64,000 bases of DNA, from positions 1,566,689-1,630,688 of the forward strand of contig QANU01064559.1 of assembly GCA_003254905.1 (NCBI GenBank), read 5' to 3'. Made by a program: the position numbers and the translations under genes. The notes under the pieces are model-generated. The model saw nothing but the letters and a program-made list of their open reading frames with translations, searched no databases and was not told the origin of the DNA. Of the stretch, positions 1 through 13,600 are shown piece after piece (position 1 is the first letter of the stretch; each line of letters begins with the position of its first letter). The stretch is from Nissolia schottii (lineage: Eukaryota; Streptophyta; Magnoliopsida; Fabales; Fabaceae).

Positions 1-66
1 GTAGAAACAGCTTACCCAATTTATACATTATGAGTGGATTTCATATGTCAGTGTTTGTTTTTTGGC

Positions 67-971
67 TTAATTATGTTTTTAGTCCCTGTAAAATTAGAAA
101 GTTTGATTTTAGTCCCTGCATTAAATTTTTAGTCCCTGAAAAATTGTAAAATTAGGTTTTAGTCCCTAGGGTGGGGTGAGGGTTGACTGGGCTGACGTGG
201 TGCTGACGCGNNNNNNNNNNNNNNNNNNNNNNNNNNNNNNNNNNNNNNNNNNNNNNNNNNNNNNNNNNNNNNNNNNNNNNNNNNNNNNNNNNNNNNNNNN
301 NNNNNNNNNNNNNNNNNNNNNNNNNNNNNNNNNNNNNNNNNNNNNNNNNNNNNNNNNNNNNNNNNNNNNNNNNNNNNNNNNNNNNNNNNNNNNNNNNNNN
401 NNNNNNNNNNNNNNNNNNNNNNNNNNNNNNNNNNNNNNNNNNNNNNNNNNNNNNNNNNNNNNNNNNNNNNNNNNNNNNNNNNNNNNNNNNNNNNNNNNNN
501 NNNNNNNNNNNNNNNNNNNNNNNNNNNNNNNNNNNNNNNNNNNNNNNNNNNNNNNNNNNNNNNNNNNNNNNNNNNNNNNNNNNNNNNNNNNNNNNNNNNN
601 NNNNNNNNNNNNNNNNNNNNNNNNNNNNNNNNNNNNNNNNNNNNNNNNNNNNNNNNNNNNNNNNNNNNNNNNNNNNNNNNNNNNNNNNNNNNNNNNNNNN
701 NNNNNNNNNNNNNNNNNNNNNNNNNNNNNNNNNNNNNNNNNNNNNNNNNNNNNNNNNNNNNNNNNNNNNNNNNNNNNNNNNNNNNTTGGGTTTTGGGTTA
801 TGTCACGTGGCATCCCACATGGCACACCGCATTAGCGCCACGTCAGCCCAGTTAACCCTCACCCCACCCCAGGGACTAAAACCTAATTTGACAATTTTTC
901 AGGGACTAAAACTTTTATGCAGGGACTAAAATCAAACTTTCTAATTTTACAGGGACTAAAAACATAATTAA
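67..971. mobile_element. Inverted-repeat element containing the assembly gap
   Basis: Bases 67-210 are repeated in inverted form at about 825-971. Both arms carry several copies of an agtccctg / cagggacta word and a GC-richer stretch beginning ggtggggtgagggtt. The two arms together are a long terminal inverted repeat of roughly 120-145 bp, as in foldback or Mutator-like plant elements. The interior is unknown because 211-785 is N. I could not fix a target-site duplication, since both flanks are T-rich. Class uncertain. Confidence 0.6.
211..785. other. Assembly gap (575 N)
   Basis: Run of N lying exactly between the two arms of an inverted repeat, a typical place for assembly failure. Reading frames drawn through it are meaningless. 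Confidence 0.99.
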
Positions 972-2016
972 CCCTTGTTTTTTTTTTTTTGGGTTTGTTT
1001 TCTCCCTCAATTTTTACCCCAAACAATTTTTTTTATTTCATGGATTCCCAAATCCCAACCCAATGGGAGGAGGATCATGGACTTCATTACCCAAAAATAT
1101 TAAAATTCTACAAAAATGTTTCAAGCGTTCATCTGAAGAGATATTTAGCAATATTGGAGCATATAATAATACCATGGTGATGATTATGACAGAATTCATT
1201 AGCCTGAAGTAGTTCCCGCTGTGCTACATCTCTAATCTAAATTTTGTCTCCTTTTTCTGTTTTGGCTAAATCATTAAAATCCTTATCAATAAGGATTAGC
1301 CAAATCCGTAGCATATTTAAAGCACCTGCTAAGAAAAACATGAATTAGCGTACATGATATCAGTAGTATTTGGGGCTAACAATTGGGATTACCACATAAT
1401 TCGTAATGTTACACATCCAGAGAAAAAATGCCAGAATTCTAGACAGAAAGCAAGGGTATTTGTTTAATGGAATAATGGTATGTCCTACTTATCCAACCAA
1501 AAGTGCTACATCACTATGACAATTTGTGGTTCTATATTATTTGAGAGAGCAGTACCATGCATTGAAACATGAAATCCACCCCCTTTTTATGTTTTAAGAA
1601 TTAGAACTAGAACAAACATTTCTCTCTTAAGAACGGTATAACTTTTGTACAAATGCATCGAGCAGACTAGACTTGTATTAAGTTCCTTGTATCCATTTCA
1701 GCTAATTCTCAATCAAACAATGATATGTAGATAGATAGATATTTCTTGAAATAAGTAACTTAAAAATTAATAGTGCACACACACTTCTAAAGAAAAACTA
1801 TCAACATGTCATTATTTGATTTAAGAATTGGATAAAATGGATATAAAAAACTTGATCTAAGTTTTTTCCTTTCCAAAAATGCATCTAGCATTAGTGCATT
1901 ACCGCCCTCCATTAGTCAAAATCCCAAAATACAAACGTTAATCGCCGAACAGGAATTTCTAGAAAACTTACCATCGAAAAAAGTCAGAGCTGTTAAAAAG
2001 AAAGGAGTAAAAGTCT
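972..2016. other. Region downstream of the heme oxygenase gene, no gene seen
   Basis: AT-rich sequence between the inverted-repeat element and the stop codon of the heme oxygenase gene. It should include that gene's 3' UTR (minus strand, running down from 2016). Short open frames here have no recognisable content. A small imperfect palindrome around ggattagccaa lies near 1260-1305. Confidence 0.5.
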
Positions 2017-5000
2017 CTATAAGATGATCAGACGAACAATCTGTCCCAAATGCTTGAATGACTTGGTTGTTTCTTTTAAGCATCTATTCTTTTCGTCTCG
2101 AGACCAATGCTGCATCAATCAGAATCACACGTTGATAATAAGAAAAATGCAGCATCTAAATGTATTACCAAAGCCGAAACGAAATGATTACGAGTAATCA
2201 ACCTCTGCAAGCATGTTGAGATTCTCTCGAACACCTTTCAGCAACTCTGCTGCATCTCCTTCCCATCTGTAAAATTCCAGCTCCTTCCCTTCCAGGAGCT
2301 TTTGAGAAACCTAGAAGCAACAATAGAATGATAAGCTTACAAAAAATAGTCGATGGTTTCACAATAGGTACACAATTTACTACTATTGGAAAGACAAAAT
2401 ATCAATTCATTTATACTGCATGAGTGTATCTAGGTCTATATGCATATCTGCAGGTACAAAATACAAACAGTCAACACCCACATACTGCTTCGGTTCCAAT
2501 ATCCTGGTGAGTCAAATCACACGCACGCTCGCGCGCACAGGTCATGTATTTTTGTGTCCCATAATTTTTTTAACTTGGTGTGTTGGTGTCCCCCACCTCC
2601 ATTTCATGCCATGTATCTTGTATCAATTCCCATGCATCATAGACAGTACTCACTTATGGCCTTCTTTCATCAGCTTTCAGACACTCCTCTCAATTTTCGT
2701 CCAAAAATTACAATCAAATTTGTGTACTAATCTCATCCATCTAGACTGACTACTCATAGGGATCTTTGAAACTCCTTTCATATTGCCACATAATGTACGA
2801 TGAACCGTCAATTTTGAAAAAACCAGAAAGCATTGATGCAGAACCCCTACATGATTGCATGAATTTGTAGAGCTTCATAAGAGACCTATGTGCACAAGCA
2901 TGTATAAAGTATAAACTATGTCTGTTTGGACAACAGATATCATCATCTCCATGGGTGCAACAGAGTAAACAAAAAGTACTGATAGAACAGTAGTTGCTTA
3001 TACGCATAAAATGTGTAAGTTGCTCTTATATGTTGTATACACACAATCGTTCAGAATGTCATGACTTCACAAGCAATTCAAGGCACCGATTGATGGAAAT
3101 CGTTGTTGCGAGTTTATCATGTAATAAGACATTAGTATCTTATCATGTAAGGCATATTTTGATTAGCTTATTTTAAGTTCAAAACAACTTATAATCAAAA
3201 GCATTCTGAGACCTTTTGAGAAAGAAAAAATGATTATATCACCAAAAAAATATTTTCTCCAACATACCTGATATGATATACAAATAAAAATCTTCCATAG
3301 GCTCATAAATTCCAAACCAAAACTTTTTACAAGACACAGGAAAGAGAAAACAGATAGCAAATGAATAGAAGGGTTGTACCTGCTTTGCAATGACCTGACC
3401 ACCAGCTATATGAGAGAAATATATATTGTAGAAATGGGAGAGGAACAAGGGTGCACTTGTCTCAGCAAGTTCCTCCAAGTATTTGGCATAAGTAAGCCCT
3501 GGAGAGCGAGGTTCAGGAATCACACCTCCTTGCTGCTCGAACCCCTCCAAATCCTTCGAAAGCCCTTCCGACCTCTCCAACCCGGTATTCCTGAAGTACG
3601 CATCTGCAATGCAAAACACAACAGAACAAATGAATTTTACCATGTATAAAACCACAAATACTTTACAAAAATTAATATAAGCAACCGAAATTGTGTTTGC
3701 AATATTATTATTTTAGAAGTTTCTGCAACCACAATATCCGCATTTTTTTTCACAATTTCATGAATTGCAAGTTTGCAACACAGCGCGACTGCAATTTAAA
3801 ACCATTTCACTAGAGCCATTCATCATCATATAAACTAACAATCCAAATTTCACTAACAACTTAAAATGTGTAACTTCGACTCGTAAGATGAGGACACAAA
3901 CTTAAATCTTAAAAAAGAATTTTGCAATTGTGTAACTCTCTGCGCTCCCGCAATCAAATGATCGAAGCATATTCAGATTTTTCACAATGAATCGATCGAA
4001 ATGCAACAAATATTCCGTTTCATTGTTTAGATTTCAAAAAAAAAAAAGGAATAGGGAGAACTTTCCACTCCACTGTGTATAAATACAATGAAATGATATA
4101 AAATTGTAAGTGTTACGGGCTAAAAACTAGAGTCGGAGAGCTCTAACCCTCTAAGAGGGAGAGGTGTTCGCATCCCCNTAAGGAAGTGAGCTCATGATCA
4201 ATGAGCGAACGAGTTAGTTCCATGGAAATTTTAAATGTAATTCTTGTTTGATTCAATTGACTTATATTATATAAAGTAAATCTCATTTGAAAAAAGTCAA
4301 TCTCAATTTCGAAAGAAATAGCAATGTGCATCACAAGCGGAAAGTAGCATCGAGAGGGCGTGGGCCAAATGAGCCTCAACACGAAGCCCATAGCATTGTG
4401 CGGGGCGTTGAGAGCCGGTCACCTGATCGCTCTAAGATGCTTCTAGAAAATGCTTGGGTTTGATACAAAAACTTTTTCTTTCAAATGCTTAACAGGGGAA
4501 AAATTGTAAATACAGTTGCATTCAAAACAACAAATCGTTGGACGACATACATCTTGCCACCACCACTAGAGATTGGACATATAAATAATCTTTCTTCTAA
4601 ATAAAAGAATCTTATACATTTTATAATCTTGGGGCAAATGTTTTCAGGAAGAAGAGAAGACGGTGCTCTTTCATCAGCCGGCTATTTACTTGCGATAAAA
4701 AAAGACTGAATTGACCCGAGCCAAGTAGTTCGGCTAAGCCGGAAAGAGTTAGATCCTCTTTGAGATGAAAAGCGGCAATGTCCTAATCAAAACAGGCGCA
4801 AGGTCAATGATATTGCTCCACTCCAGGCTCTTCTTCTTGATAGCATGGGTCTCGGAAGGCCCTCGCTCTAAAGGGGCAGCTTGAAGGCAGCTATCCTGCT
4901 CTGTCTGAGAGAATTGGAATGGAATTGGTGATGTTCGCTAGCTCTTTCTTTTGAGACGAATGAATGCCGAAGAAAGGAAGGCGGTCGTGATAGGGAAAGG

Positions 5001-6480
5001 CCTTGCCTTATTACCAGGAAAGAAAAAATGGGCCAGGCCAAATCAAATCGCCTGCTAGAGAAGAAGCTCTTAGGGAATCGATCTAGACTAGATGAGATGC
5101 CATTAAACTAGCTGCCAGAACGAGTTCAAGAGATGAGGATCGGGGTAGTTCAGTCACCCTCGGGGGGAAAATCATTCCATTCACTTGTTTAACTGCTAAG
5201 AAGAATAGCTTTTCTCTTTCGACTGGGAACTGCTTACCTTTGGTGCTTTATATTTATATAAGTAGTAGTTGATCCCGTAGAGGCAAGGGCGAATCGAGTT
5301 AGCATCCCGCCATTCATGCCATGCCTTGTCAGCTAGGCTAGTTAGCTAATTCCTTTCAAGACAATCGGCGACGATGCGCGTAATCGATCTCTTATTAGCT
5401 TATTCAAAATTTCTAGAGGAATGGGTCATGGAAGACTAAGAGAAGAGAACCTGAAATGAAAGGTCAGATAGTGAAAGATGAACAAGAAGCCACAACTCGA
5501 AGGCTAATTCATGCTTTGCCAATGAGTGATGTGATTATTTTACTTAATATCCCCAGTCCAGTTAGGAATAAGATCACAGCTTAGCCCGCCACAAAGCGAT
5601 TCAAATCTCTTTTCCATAGGCGCTAACNTTGCTCACGGACGGTGCCATGGCTCTGATACCATGTTAAACATCGTGGAAAAACAAATAAATGACACACCAG
5701 AAAATATAGGAGAAAGATAGATAACCGAGAAATAACAATTATATTATCGGAGTTGTCTGAGTTAATTTACAATAGAATGTGAGTCTATTTATAGACTGAA
5801 AACACAACAACCAAGACTTAACGGCCAAAAACAAATCACAATCAAATCAAATCACACATAATATATATTATTCGTAACAGTAAGAAAGCTTTAGGAATCC
5901 TACTTTTGTGAATTCATCTGGTTAATTTCAGTTATGCTGTACTCTATCACTTAGAATCAATCCAAACATAAACGATATCTTAGGCTATAAAATAAAATAA
6001 AATAAATAAATAAAATAAGGAAAAATTGGACTTACAAGAGACGTCGCCAGATTCGTCGACGATGCGTTCGACGGTGTTGAAGACGAGCTTGCTGTCAACC
6101 AAGTAGCTGAGGAACCCTTCCATGGAAGGCTTCCACGTGTCCAAGTCTCCGCCGAGTTCCTTGTCCTCCTCCATTTGAGGCTTAGCAGAAGCAGCAGCGA
6201 CATTGGGACTGCGGAGCCTCATGGCAACGAACCTCATCTCCTCGGTAATTCCGGTGCTCTCTCCAGGGTACAGCTTCCGGTACCTGTTCCTCTTCTTCTT
6301 CACCATCGCCGGCGAAGGAGGAGCGTCGGAATCGGAAGCGCAGCAGAATAGACAGAAGCTGTGAGAGTAAGTGGGATTAATGATTTTCACGTTCGTGGTG
6401 GTACTCCTTCTCTTCGTTGAAATTAAGCTTCCTGTGGAGAGGAAGAATAGTGGTGCCGCGGCTCTCGCCGTTAACGACAT
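2017..6480 (-). CDS. HO2: Heme oxygenase 2-like, plastid (four exons, 289 aa)
   Basis: Exons on the minus strand are 6036-6480, 3380-3603, 2203-2310 and 2017-2109, totalling 870 bases with intact frame and GT..AG borders. The protein begins with a Ser/Thr-rich stretch of about 58 residues that looks like a plastid transit peptide, then LYPGESTGITEEMRFVAMRL (70-89), EGFLSYLVDSKLVF, the distal-helix block FSHIAGGQVI and the C-terminal LGQIVRLIIL. These are plant HO family blocks, and 289 aa is the usual length. HO enzymes open heme to biliverdin for phytochrome chromophore synthesis. The residue expected to be the proximal heme His (MKLH in HO1) is Arg90 (MRLR), and the sequence reads closer to the HO2 class, which in Arabidopsis is reported to lack that His and to bind heme poorly. 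So the family call is firm and catalysis is doubtful. An out-of-frame ATG lies 7 bases upstream of the start. Confidence 0.9.
4560..5480. other. Candidate mitochondrial DNA insertion (NUMT) in heme oxygenase intron 1
   Basis: From about 4620 to 5480 the composition changes sharply: higher GC and purine-rich, dense in words such as gaagaaaggaaggcggtc and gggaaaggcc, unlike the AT-rich introns around it. This is the texture of plant mitochondrial intergenic DNA. I recognise no mitochondrial gene in it, so the call rests on style only. It has no coding role in the host gene, being wholly within intron 1. The edges are approximate and it may run on to about 5640. Confidence 0.5.
5648..5879 (-). 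mobile_element. Copia-type LTR with adjoining primer-binding site
   Basis: Read on the minus strand, 5879 to 5662 starts TGTTACG and ends TTTAACA (TG..CA ends), contains a TATA-like tataaataga, and is followed directly by TGGTATCAGAGCCA at 5661-5648, the initiator-Met tRNA primer-binding site typical of Copia elements. The LTR is about 218 bp. No second LTR or pol sequence follows, so this is the 5' end of a truncated element in heme oxygenase intron 1. Confidence 0.75.
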
Positions 6481-7604
6481 CGCTCATACCTTGCTAAGTG
6501 TTTACTGATAACTAGTTGAAAAAGGGTTTTTTTTTTTTTAAAAAGAATTCTGAGATATCAAATTATTCAAAAATATTCAATAATTGATTTTTTTTATTAT
6601 TTATTCATGTAAATATTGAACATTTACAGCTACTAGATGTTTTTAAGTAAATATAAAAATTATTTTAAATATTATTTATTTTATCATATACATACTTAAA
6701 TCTTTTCATTACCAAAAAATAAATACGCTTTATATAATTTTTTTAGGGTTTAAATAATTAATAAAATGTAAACAAAGTAAATTTAATAACTCATTTTCAA
6801 TCAATTTAGCAAAATACTTTTTGAATAAATTTTGAGACAATCGCACTTACGTGAAATATATAATGAGTCCAACAAAACAAAACTTGCATATTTTTAAATA
6901 TATAAGTCTCGACATAAAATAATTAACATTTTATCATTTGTTTTGATAAATGTTGCTCATTGTATAATGATATCCTAATCACGCCGCCTAACTAATAACA
7001 CTAGGTTTCTATTGTCAAGACGAAACATAAAGTAGACCACTTTAGTAAGAATTAAGTGGTCCGCAAAAAGAAAAATATAAATATGGTCCCAAAAAGACAT
7101 TTCTTATTGAACCCAAAAGTGATTAATTCACAATGCAAGTGAACGGCAACCTCAGATGAATTTTACTTATCACTAGTTAAAATCCTACAGTCGCCACTTT
7201 AGATACAGTTTTGGCCTAACTACCACTCCAAATGGCCAGATGCTTACCAAATTATAATCAAAGGGGGAAAGAAAAAGATATGATAATTATGTGAATAAAT
7301 ATACATGTTATAATTGTGTTTCCTACTTTATGTACAAGGGACATTATTACAAACCCCAAGGGCAAGCTGATCTACAACATTCATGAAATTTTGAGGCACC
7401 AAATGAATGATTGAGGAATGGAAGATGTACAAGTCAGGCAAAGCCAAAAATCAAATATAGAAGGCTTGCACGAAATTTGTTAGTCTAAACATGTAAATTT
7501 GGTATCAAGCTATCTATCTAGCTAGCATTTTGACATGTAAATGATCTATGACCTAACTCTTTCAGAAGTATTTACATATCTCCCGCTGGTAACATCTCAA
7601 GCAC
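6481..7604. other. Intergenic: heme oxygenase promoter side and hydrolase 3' side
   Basis: About 1.1 kb of AT-rich sequence. It must carry the promoter of the heme oxygenase gene and the 3' UTR of the hydrolase gene, both on the minus strand. I see no further gene or clear element. Confidence 0.5.
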
Positions 7605-10600
7605 TCAAGTGTAGCATGCTTTTAGTTTCTGTAAGAACTTTAGTGTCTCCGTATAAGAAGGGTCTGAGCGGCTCAATGGCTTGCAAGAATTTATATGATC
7701 TGTGGACTCCAATACCTGTTTCAAAAAGGTGAAGGTAAATGGGAAAGCAAGTACTTAACTACAAATACTACAACAAAATTTCACTTGCATAAATATTTTC
7801 ATGTATTGCAATTTGCAACAAAGTGATGGAAACACTTGAATAGAATGTTACAGCCAGAATGCAAACAAATCCAGTCACACGAAACACATTTATCAACTCG
7901 AATCTATCTATCATGAATTGTCATAAGATCGTGGCAAGTGTTAACTATCCCATTTCAGTAATTTTTTATATGCCGGAAATCGTGGTATGTGGTGAGGGTT
8001 CAATCCTCGAGATTCCCATTTCCTACTCACCCCTTGTTCAATAAGAACCTCCCAAAGCTAACACAAATATTTTCGCAAGGGCTACTGGAAGAACAAAAGT
8101 CCTTTGGGCAAATCTAACTGTAATGTGTTAGGTAAACACATGCATTATGCATATCTGTGTGGACGTGCAGAAATCTTGTCCAATGCTTCTTCCACAGGAC
8201 TATTTACAGAACAATTATAAATGAGCACAGAATACTCCATTTTTATTTCCTGTGAATGTAAACTTCTGCCACAGAATGCAGTTATAGGCTTACAGCCGAT
8301 CATAGAACAATAGTGTTCATAGAAGCCAAAAGAAGACCAACATATAATTGGACACATAAAGGTCGATAAAATGGAAGTAAAAAGCTGTGCAGTAAACAGC
8401 TTGCACTCAGAAATCAATTGCACCCGTCTTTCAACCAGGTTAAGATGAGAAAGAGCACAATCAACTCACTATCAACTTAAATTATTAAAATACAGTGGAA
8501 ATGTCATTGGCTACTGCATTCCTTTCTGAAAAGAATAGAAAAGAACCTATTCAGATAAAGTATTATTCTTCGTTTCACTTTCATTTTCCTGACAAATAAG
8601 ATATGGTTTCACAGTATACTTACAACCAGTTCCCCAAATCCAGGATATGCTGACTCAATTGGTACAATTTCCATTCGGAAGGCCCATCCACCATAACCTT
8701 CGACTATTGGAGTTACCTTGGTCTGCATAAACAGTCAATGATAACTCTAAACTCATAAAAGACATTGGCATACACACTAACCAAAAAAATTAGCTGTTGA
8801 CTACCTCACAAAAGCTGAGGACATCAAGTATCCCTTTCTTATGAAGGTGACGGATATAGTCATTAAGCTCTATCAATCTTGAAGACCCACTTCTTAGCTC
8901 CCCTATCTATAAAACATTGAGAACTAAGTCCAAAAATATGTTCAAATGTAGCAACGAAATAGATTAATCAACATCTGCAGTTCAATGATGGCAGATAACT
9001 TTAGATACTAACAGTAGGAGCAGGTCGTAGCACAAAGCCCATTCGCCAAGGCATATCTGCAAGTTTACTACCAAAATGTGGGCAGCTATAATACACCTAC
9101 AACCAAAATAGAGCATAAACAAAACAACTTGCAATTTTGTAAGCATATATTTAAGTAAGGAGTCAATACTTACAATTCCTCTGGTATTTTTCACAAGATT
9201 ATCAAATCTTTCCTCCTTTGCTTTATAAAGAATCTGTTTCACCACCAGGCCTCCCATACTGCAAAAAGATTAAACCACATGAGACAAAACAGGTGAAACG
9301 CAATATGTTTAAACAAATAACTAGGTGCTCACTGCTCAAGACATATGGAAACTGCAACTAGGAAAAGTACTTATTTTATCCAAAAGGACTTCTAGGAGAA
9401 GGCCTATGTTAGAAAGGTAAAAACAATCTGGATGGGATACCTACTTAAACTATTGTTTCTTTCATATTCTTCTTCCATTTACTTCTATTTTAAAGTATGC
9501 CTTTCTTTTCTGTAAGTGTGATTTGTTTAAATTTACTTTTCATTTACCCTTTTATGATAGAAAATGAGCACCAGCAATGAATCAAAGATATTCCATTAGA
9601 CCTTTTGTTAGTAATTAAAACTGTATATCATCATGGAGCAGTCATGATCTTAAATTCTTAAATATAAACCTTTTCATATAATCCCCAGTCAAATTTATCT
9701 CAAGCTTGCTTAGGAAGAGCAGGTAGAAAGAACAATTTGTGAGAAAAACAATAAGAAGTTGTATATGTAGCCAACCAAGAACAGTCAGGCTCAGGTCCTC
9801 TGCATGCATCATTCTACCTATTAGTAATTGGTTAGAACCATATATATACAACAGCAAATGGAGTATCCTACTAAGCATGAATCACTTGCACTATCAAAAA
9901 TATCAATAGTAGAAAAAGACAAAGTGAACCAATGAGTGTATAGAAGGAAACTCTCCGGTGCACACATGTAATGCAAACACCCTGGCAGCCATACTAACCT
10001 ATGGGTGACAAAAACAACAGGTCGATCCCCAATTCCTGCAGCAACAAGCTTCCCCAAAAGCATAGAACTAACTTCCTGCAAAGTTCAAATAAGCATGTAT
10101 AAGAAGATGAATGTAACTAGCAAATATAGCAATTGGAAATAAGCAAGTGCAAGCAGAACTGAGGAGGAGATACATCAGACCTGCCTACCACAAAAGAGTG
10201 GGGGATTGAGAATTTCAGGGATTTGGTTGAAGATAAGTGAGTACATAATTAATGGATAGCAATTTGAAAATCAAAGCCAGCTATGCTAAAGCAAGAGCTT
10301 TAGGCCCCTAAAATTTGAAAAACTTGAAATTTAACGACAATCATATAAATAATCATATAAAAACAAGTGTTTTTTTTAGATCAATGAGAAACCTCATTGA
10401 GAATGGCTTAAACTCAAGTCAGGTAAGAGAGGATATAAAAACAATAAGTTAAGATAGATTATCAACATATTATCTCATTTTAAAATTAAACGCCTAAACT
10501 TTTGTTACTTTCTACCACCTATGACATCTCTATTATTTCGCAATTAATTTTATTTTAGTTAAATATGCAAAATTCAAGATAATTAATGAAAATTGTATTA

Positions 10601-13600
10601 TATTCTAACTTCCTCAATTAAAGGCCTAATAAATCTATTTCTATAACACATCCTCACAACACATTTAAACCCAACCATTTTCTATTTTCAATCAGCTAAT
10701 GGTAATATATTATTTATTGAACAGAAATACCTACATTTTTTACAATAACTAAAATAAATTATCCTTTTAAAAATCACATCCACTTTTGAATTTTCCTCAC
10801 TCACTTTTATATTTCTTCAATTTCTTAACTTTAATCTGTTCCGAAGAATATGTTAGAAATGAAATACAAGAATATCTTGATTAGAGAAATTTGATTACGA
10901 AGTTGTTTATCTGAAAAGGTTAGAATAATCAAATTTTCATAAGAACAATATCATATGTTTCAATAAAAGGCCTCATTTTATAATACACTTTAGGCTCATG
11001 AGATTATTGAGCCACCCCTGTTTAAAATATTATTGTTCAGAGTAGTTAGCAGTGGAAGGAAACTTGATAAGATAGTGAAAAATCAGGAAGGGTGTAGAAC
11101 ACTGTCATATGCCTGTAATTTGCAAGCCAACAGTCAAACTAATGCAGAAACTGTAGGATGTAGAAAGAAAGAAACTCATTCACAACCCCCTAAATTAAAA
11201 TATTCATCCAACAAAACCTGTCTCGCTTCAAGAAGAATTCATTTAAGCAGTGGTTAAAAGAACCAGAAATTGTTTAAAATAAAAAACCAGTGCTACTATT
11301 GATTGCATTTCTTCTAAAATATAAAATTATTATATACATGTAATAGAGCTTCAATCATTGATAAAGAGGAACTGATGCAAAATTTGCAAGTCATTTTATT
11401 CAGTATGGCATTAAGAACAATAATTTTCTACAAACCCTAATAAGATTCATAGAGGATGAAATCCCAGTATCAGTTTGCATGCCGCTAGTATTTGAAATTC
11501 ACACATGTCTAACGAGTCAAGCTAATGATCAAGATTTAAAAATGTGACACTATTTCTCAATCCATCAATCTAATCTACTAATAATAATAAATAAAGAGGC
11601 AAGGAAAAAGTGTAACCTGCAGTGGCAAGCTAGCTCCAGACCACTGTGTGAGATTACTCTGCATAAAACATTTACTTTCAAGTTAGATGCAGGTGAGGGG
11701 GAGATCCCACACAAGACAAGCCCTAAAAAAGCTGTTAAAGTAGCAATGAAGAATTCAAGATTCAGAAACCGAACATGTCAGTCTTACAAAGGCAAACATA
11801 TCATAATCTTTTTTCAATAGAAATGTCATAATCTTTACTAGTCAAACCTTGTATTTGAGGGTAAACAAGCGAGCCTCAGAAAAATCATTGGAAAGCCATT
11901 CACCAGGCCAAAAGGTTCCAAGCTTTCCTGCCTCCTCATCAATTTTCTCCACCAAGGTAGATATAGTTGAGGATTTGTCCTCAGATATGCGCCACGTTTT
12001 GTAAGGCCCACCACGAAGTCCATGAACAAAAACTACATCTAGTGGAGGAAAACTTGAATCTGGGCTACTTTTAGATGAATTATTAGCAGAGGAAGTCTCA
12101 GATATGTCTTTTGAGGAAGGATCTTGTTGATCGGTTTCTTCGGGACACCTCCAGTGAGGTAGATGAGGATTTATCAAGAATACCATGTCACCATACCGAG
12201 GGCACATGTTCTTATTACTTGTTACCCCACCAGCAGAAGAGCTTCCACTACCAGTCCTTCCATTAAACTGGTCATTGCAAAATATATTTAAAAGTGTTGC
12301 CCTGGCATAGCTTTGAATTTTAGGGTCAGTGCAACCTGGGATCCTCCCATTAGCACAATCATCAAGCCATTTGCACCAAGTTTCATCAGCTATGATGACC
12401 TTTTTGACTTTGGGAAGGAGTGAGAGAATGGTCAACAGCCGGGTTGCATGCCTGCGGATATGAGCTGTTGGTGGAACTCGTACACTAGATGGATCATTTA
12501 TATCAGATATAGGTGGCTGCCCATCAACATTTGAAATCCGCTCCTGCCCCTCATGCGCTCTAGATGATGCATCATATGCCTCAATTGCAGCCAGTTTCTC
12601 ATAATCATCACTCAACAAAAAACGCCTCAGCAAACATAACACCCCAGAATCAACAATCATCTCTTGATAAAAAGAGTCTTCAGTACAAACTTCAGTCAGA
12701 GCCTTAATTCCTTTCAGTGTTGCCATGGCAGAATCTGCAGCATCTAATTTAGGCAGACTATCTTTCTTTAAATTTTTAAATGGTCCTGCTAAAGGTTCCA
12801 GAGCGAGAAAATCTGCCAGCGGGGATTCATTCACAGAATTAGGATTAACACTAAATTGTTTAGCTGCCAGATTAACAACGGCACTAGCTAGCTGATTCGC
12901 AACTTGTGCAGCAGAAGCAATATTAGAATTATTGATTGAAGTCTGCAAAAGTTAACACATGCAAAATGAATATTAAACTGTTGATTTGGAATTGTAGCAG
13001 CATGATTACTACATGAAATGTCATTTTGAGCTCAACGCTTATCAGTTATCGTATAATAGAAAAGAACAAAAATGTTTCTGTACCTTCACTTTATCACTCT
13101 TAGGCTGACTGGCTCCTTTATCATTTGAATTCTTGATGGAACTGTGCACTTCAGTTAGCAGCATGGCCAACCACCCTTGAGAAACTAGTACAGACCTTGG
13201 TCCATAGTCTTCTAATATCTGAGATAGAATCTTTATGACTGAAGATTTTATAGCATCAGAGGAAAATGTTCCAAAAACCCACGGAAGAAGAATGCCTGAC
13301 CATTTTTGACTCTCTTCAAGAGACAAATGCAGGTCCCCAGTACAGAGTAGTTCTAATGCCTTTGCCGTTGCTTCTTGCACCTGCTTATGCTTTGTCGTCT
13401 GCTTGGCAATGTCCCTCATTGAATTAAGACCTTTCTCCATCACTATCTTCTGCGCCCCGGTACTTCTCTCAACAGATAACAGAAAAGCAGGAAAAGCTAC
13501 CTGAGCCAGTGAAAAGTCTTCATGCTTACATGCCTGATATATAGTAGAAAGAAGACTGGAACTCCAATCAGCAACAGAATCATTCAAGGGCATATTGCGG

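Noticed and set aside
166-835. Long open frames on both strands across the gap
   Set aside because: They consist almost wholly of N; only about 12 real residues at each end.
2420-3180. Several open frames in the heme oxygenase gene region
   Set aside because: They lie in intron 2, have no recognisable content, and conflict with well-supported exons on the minus strand.
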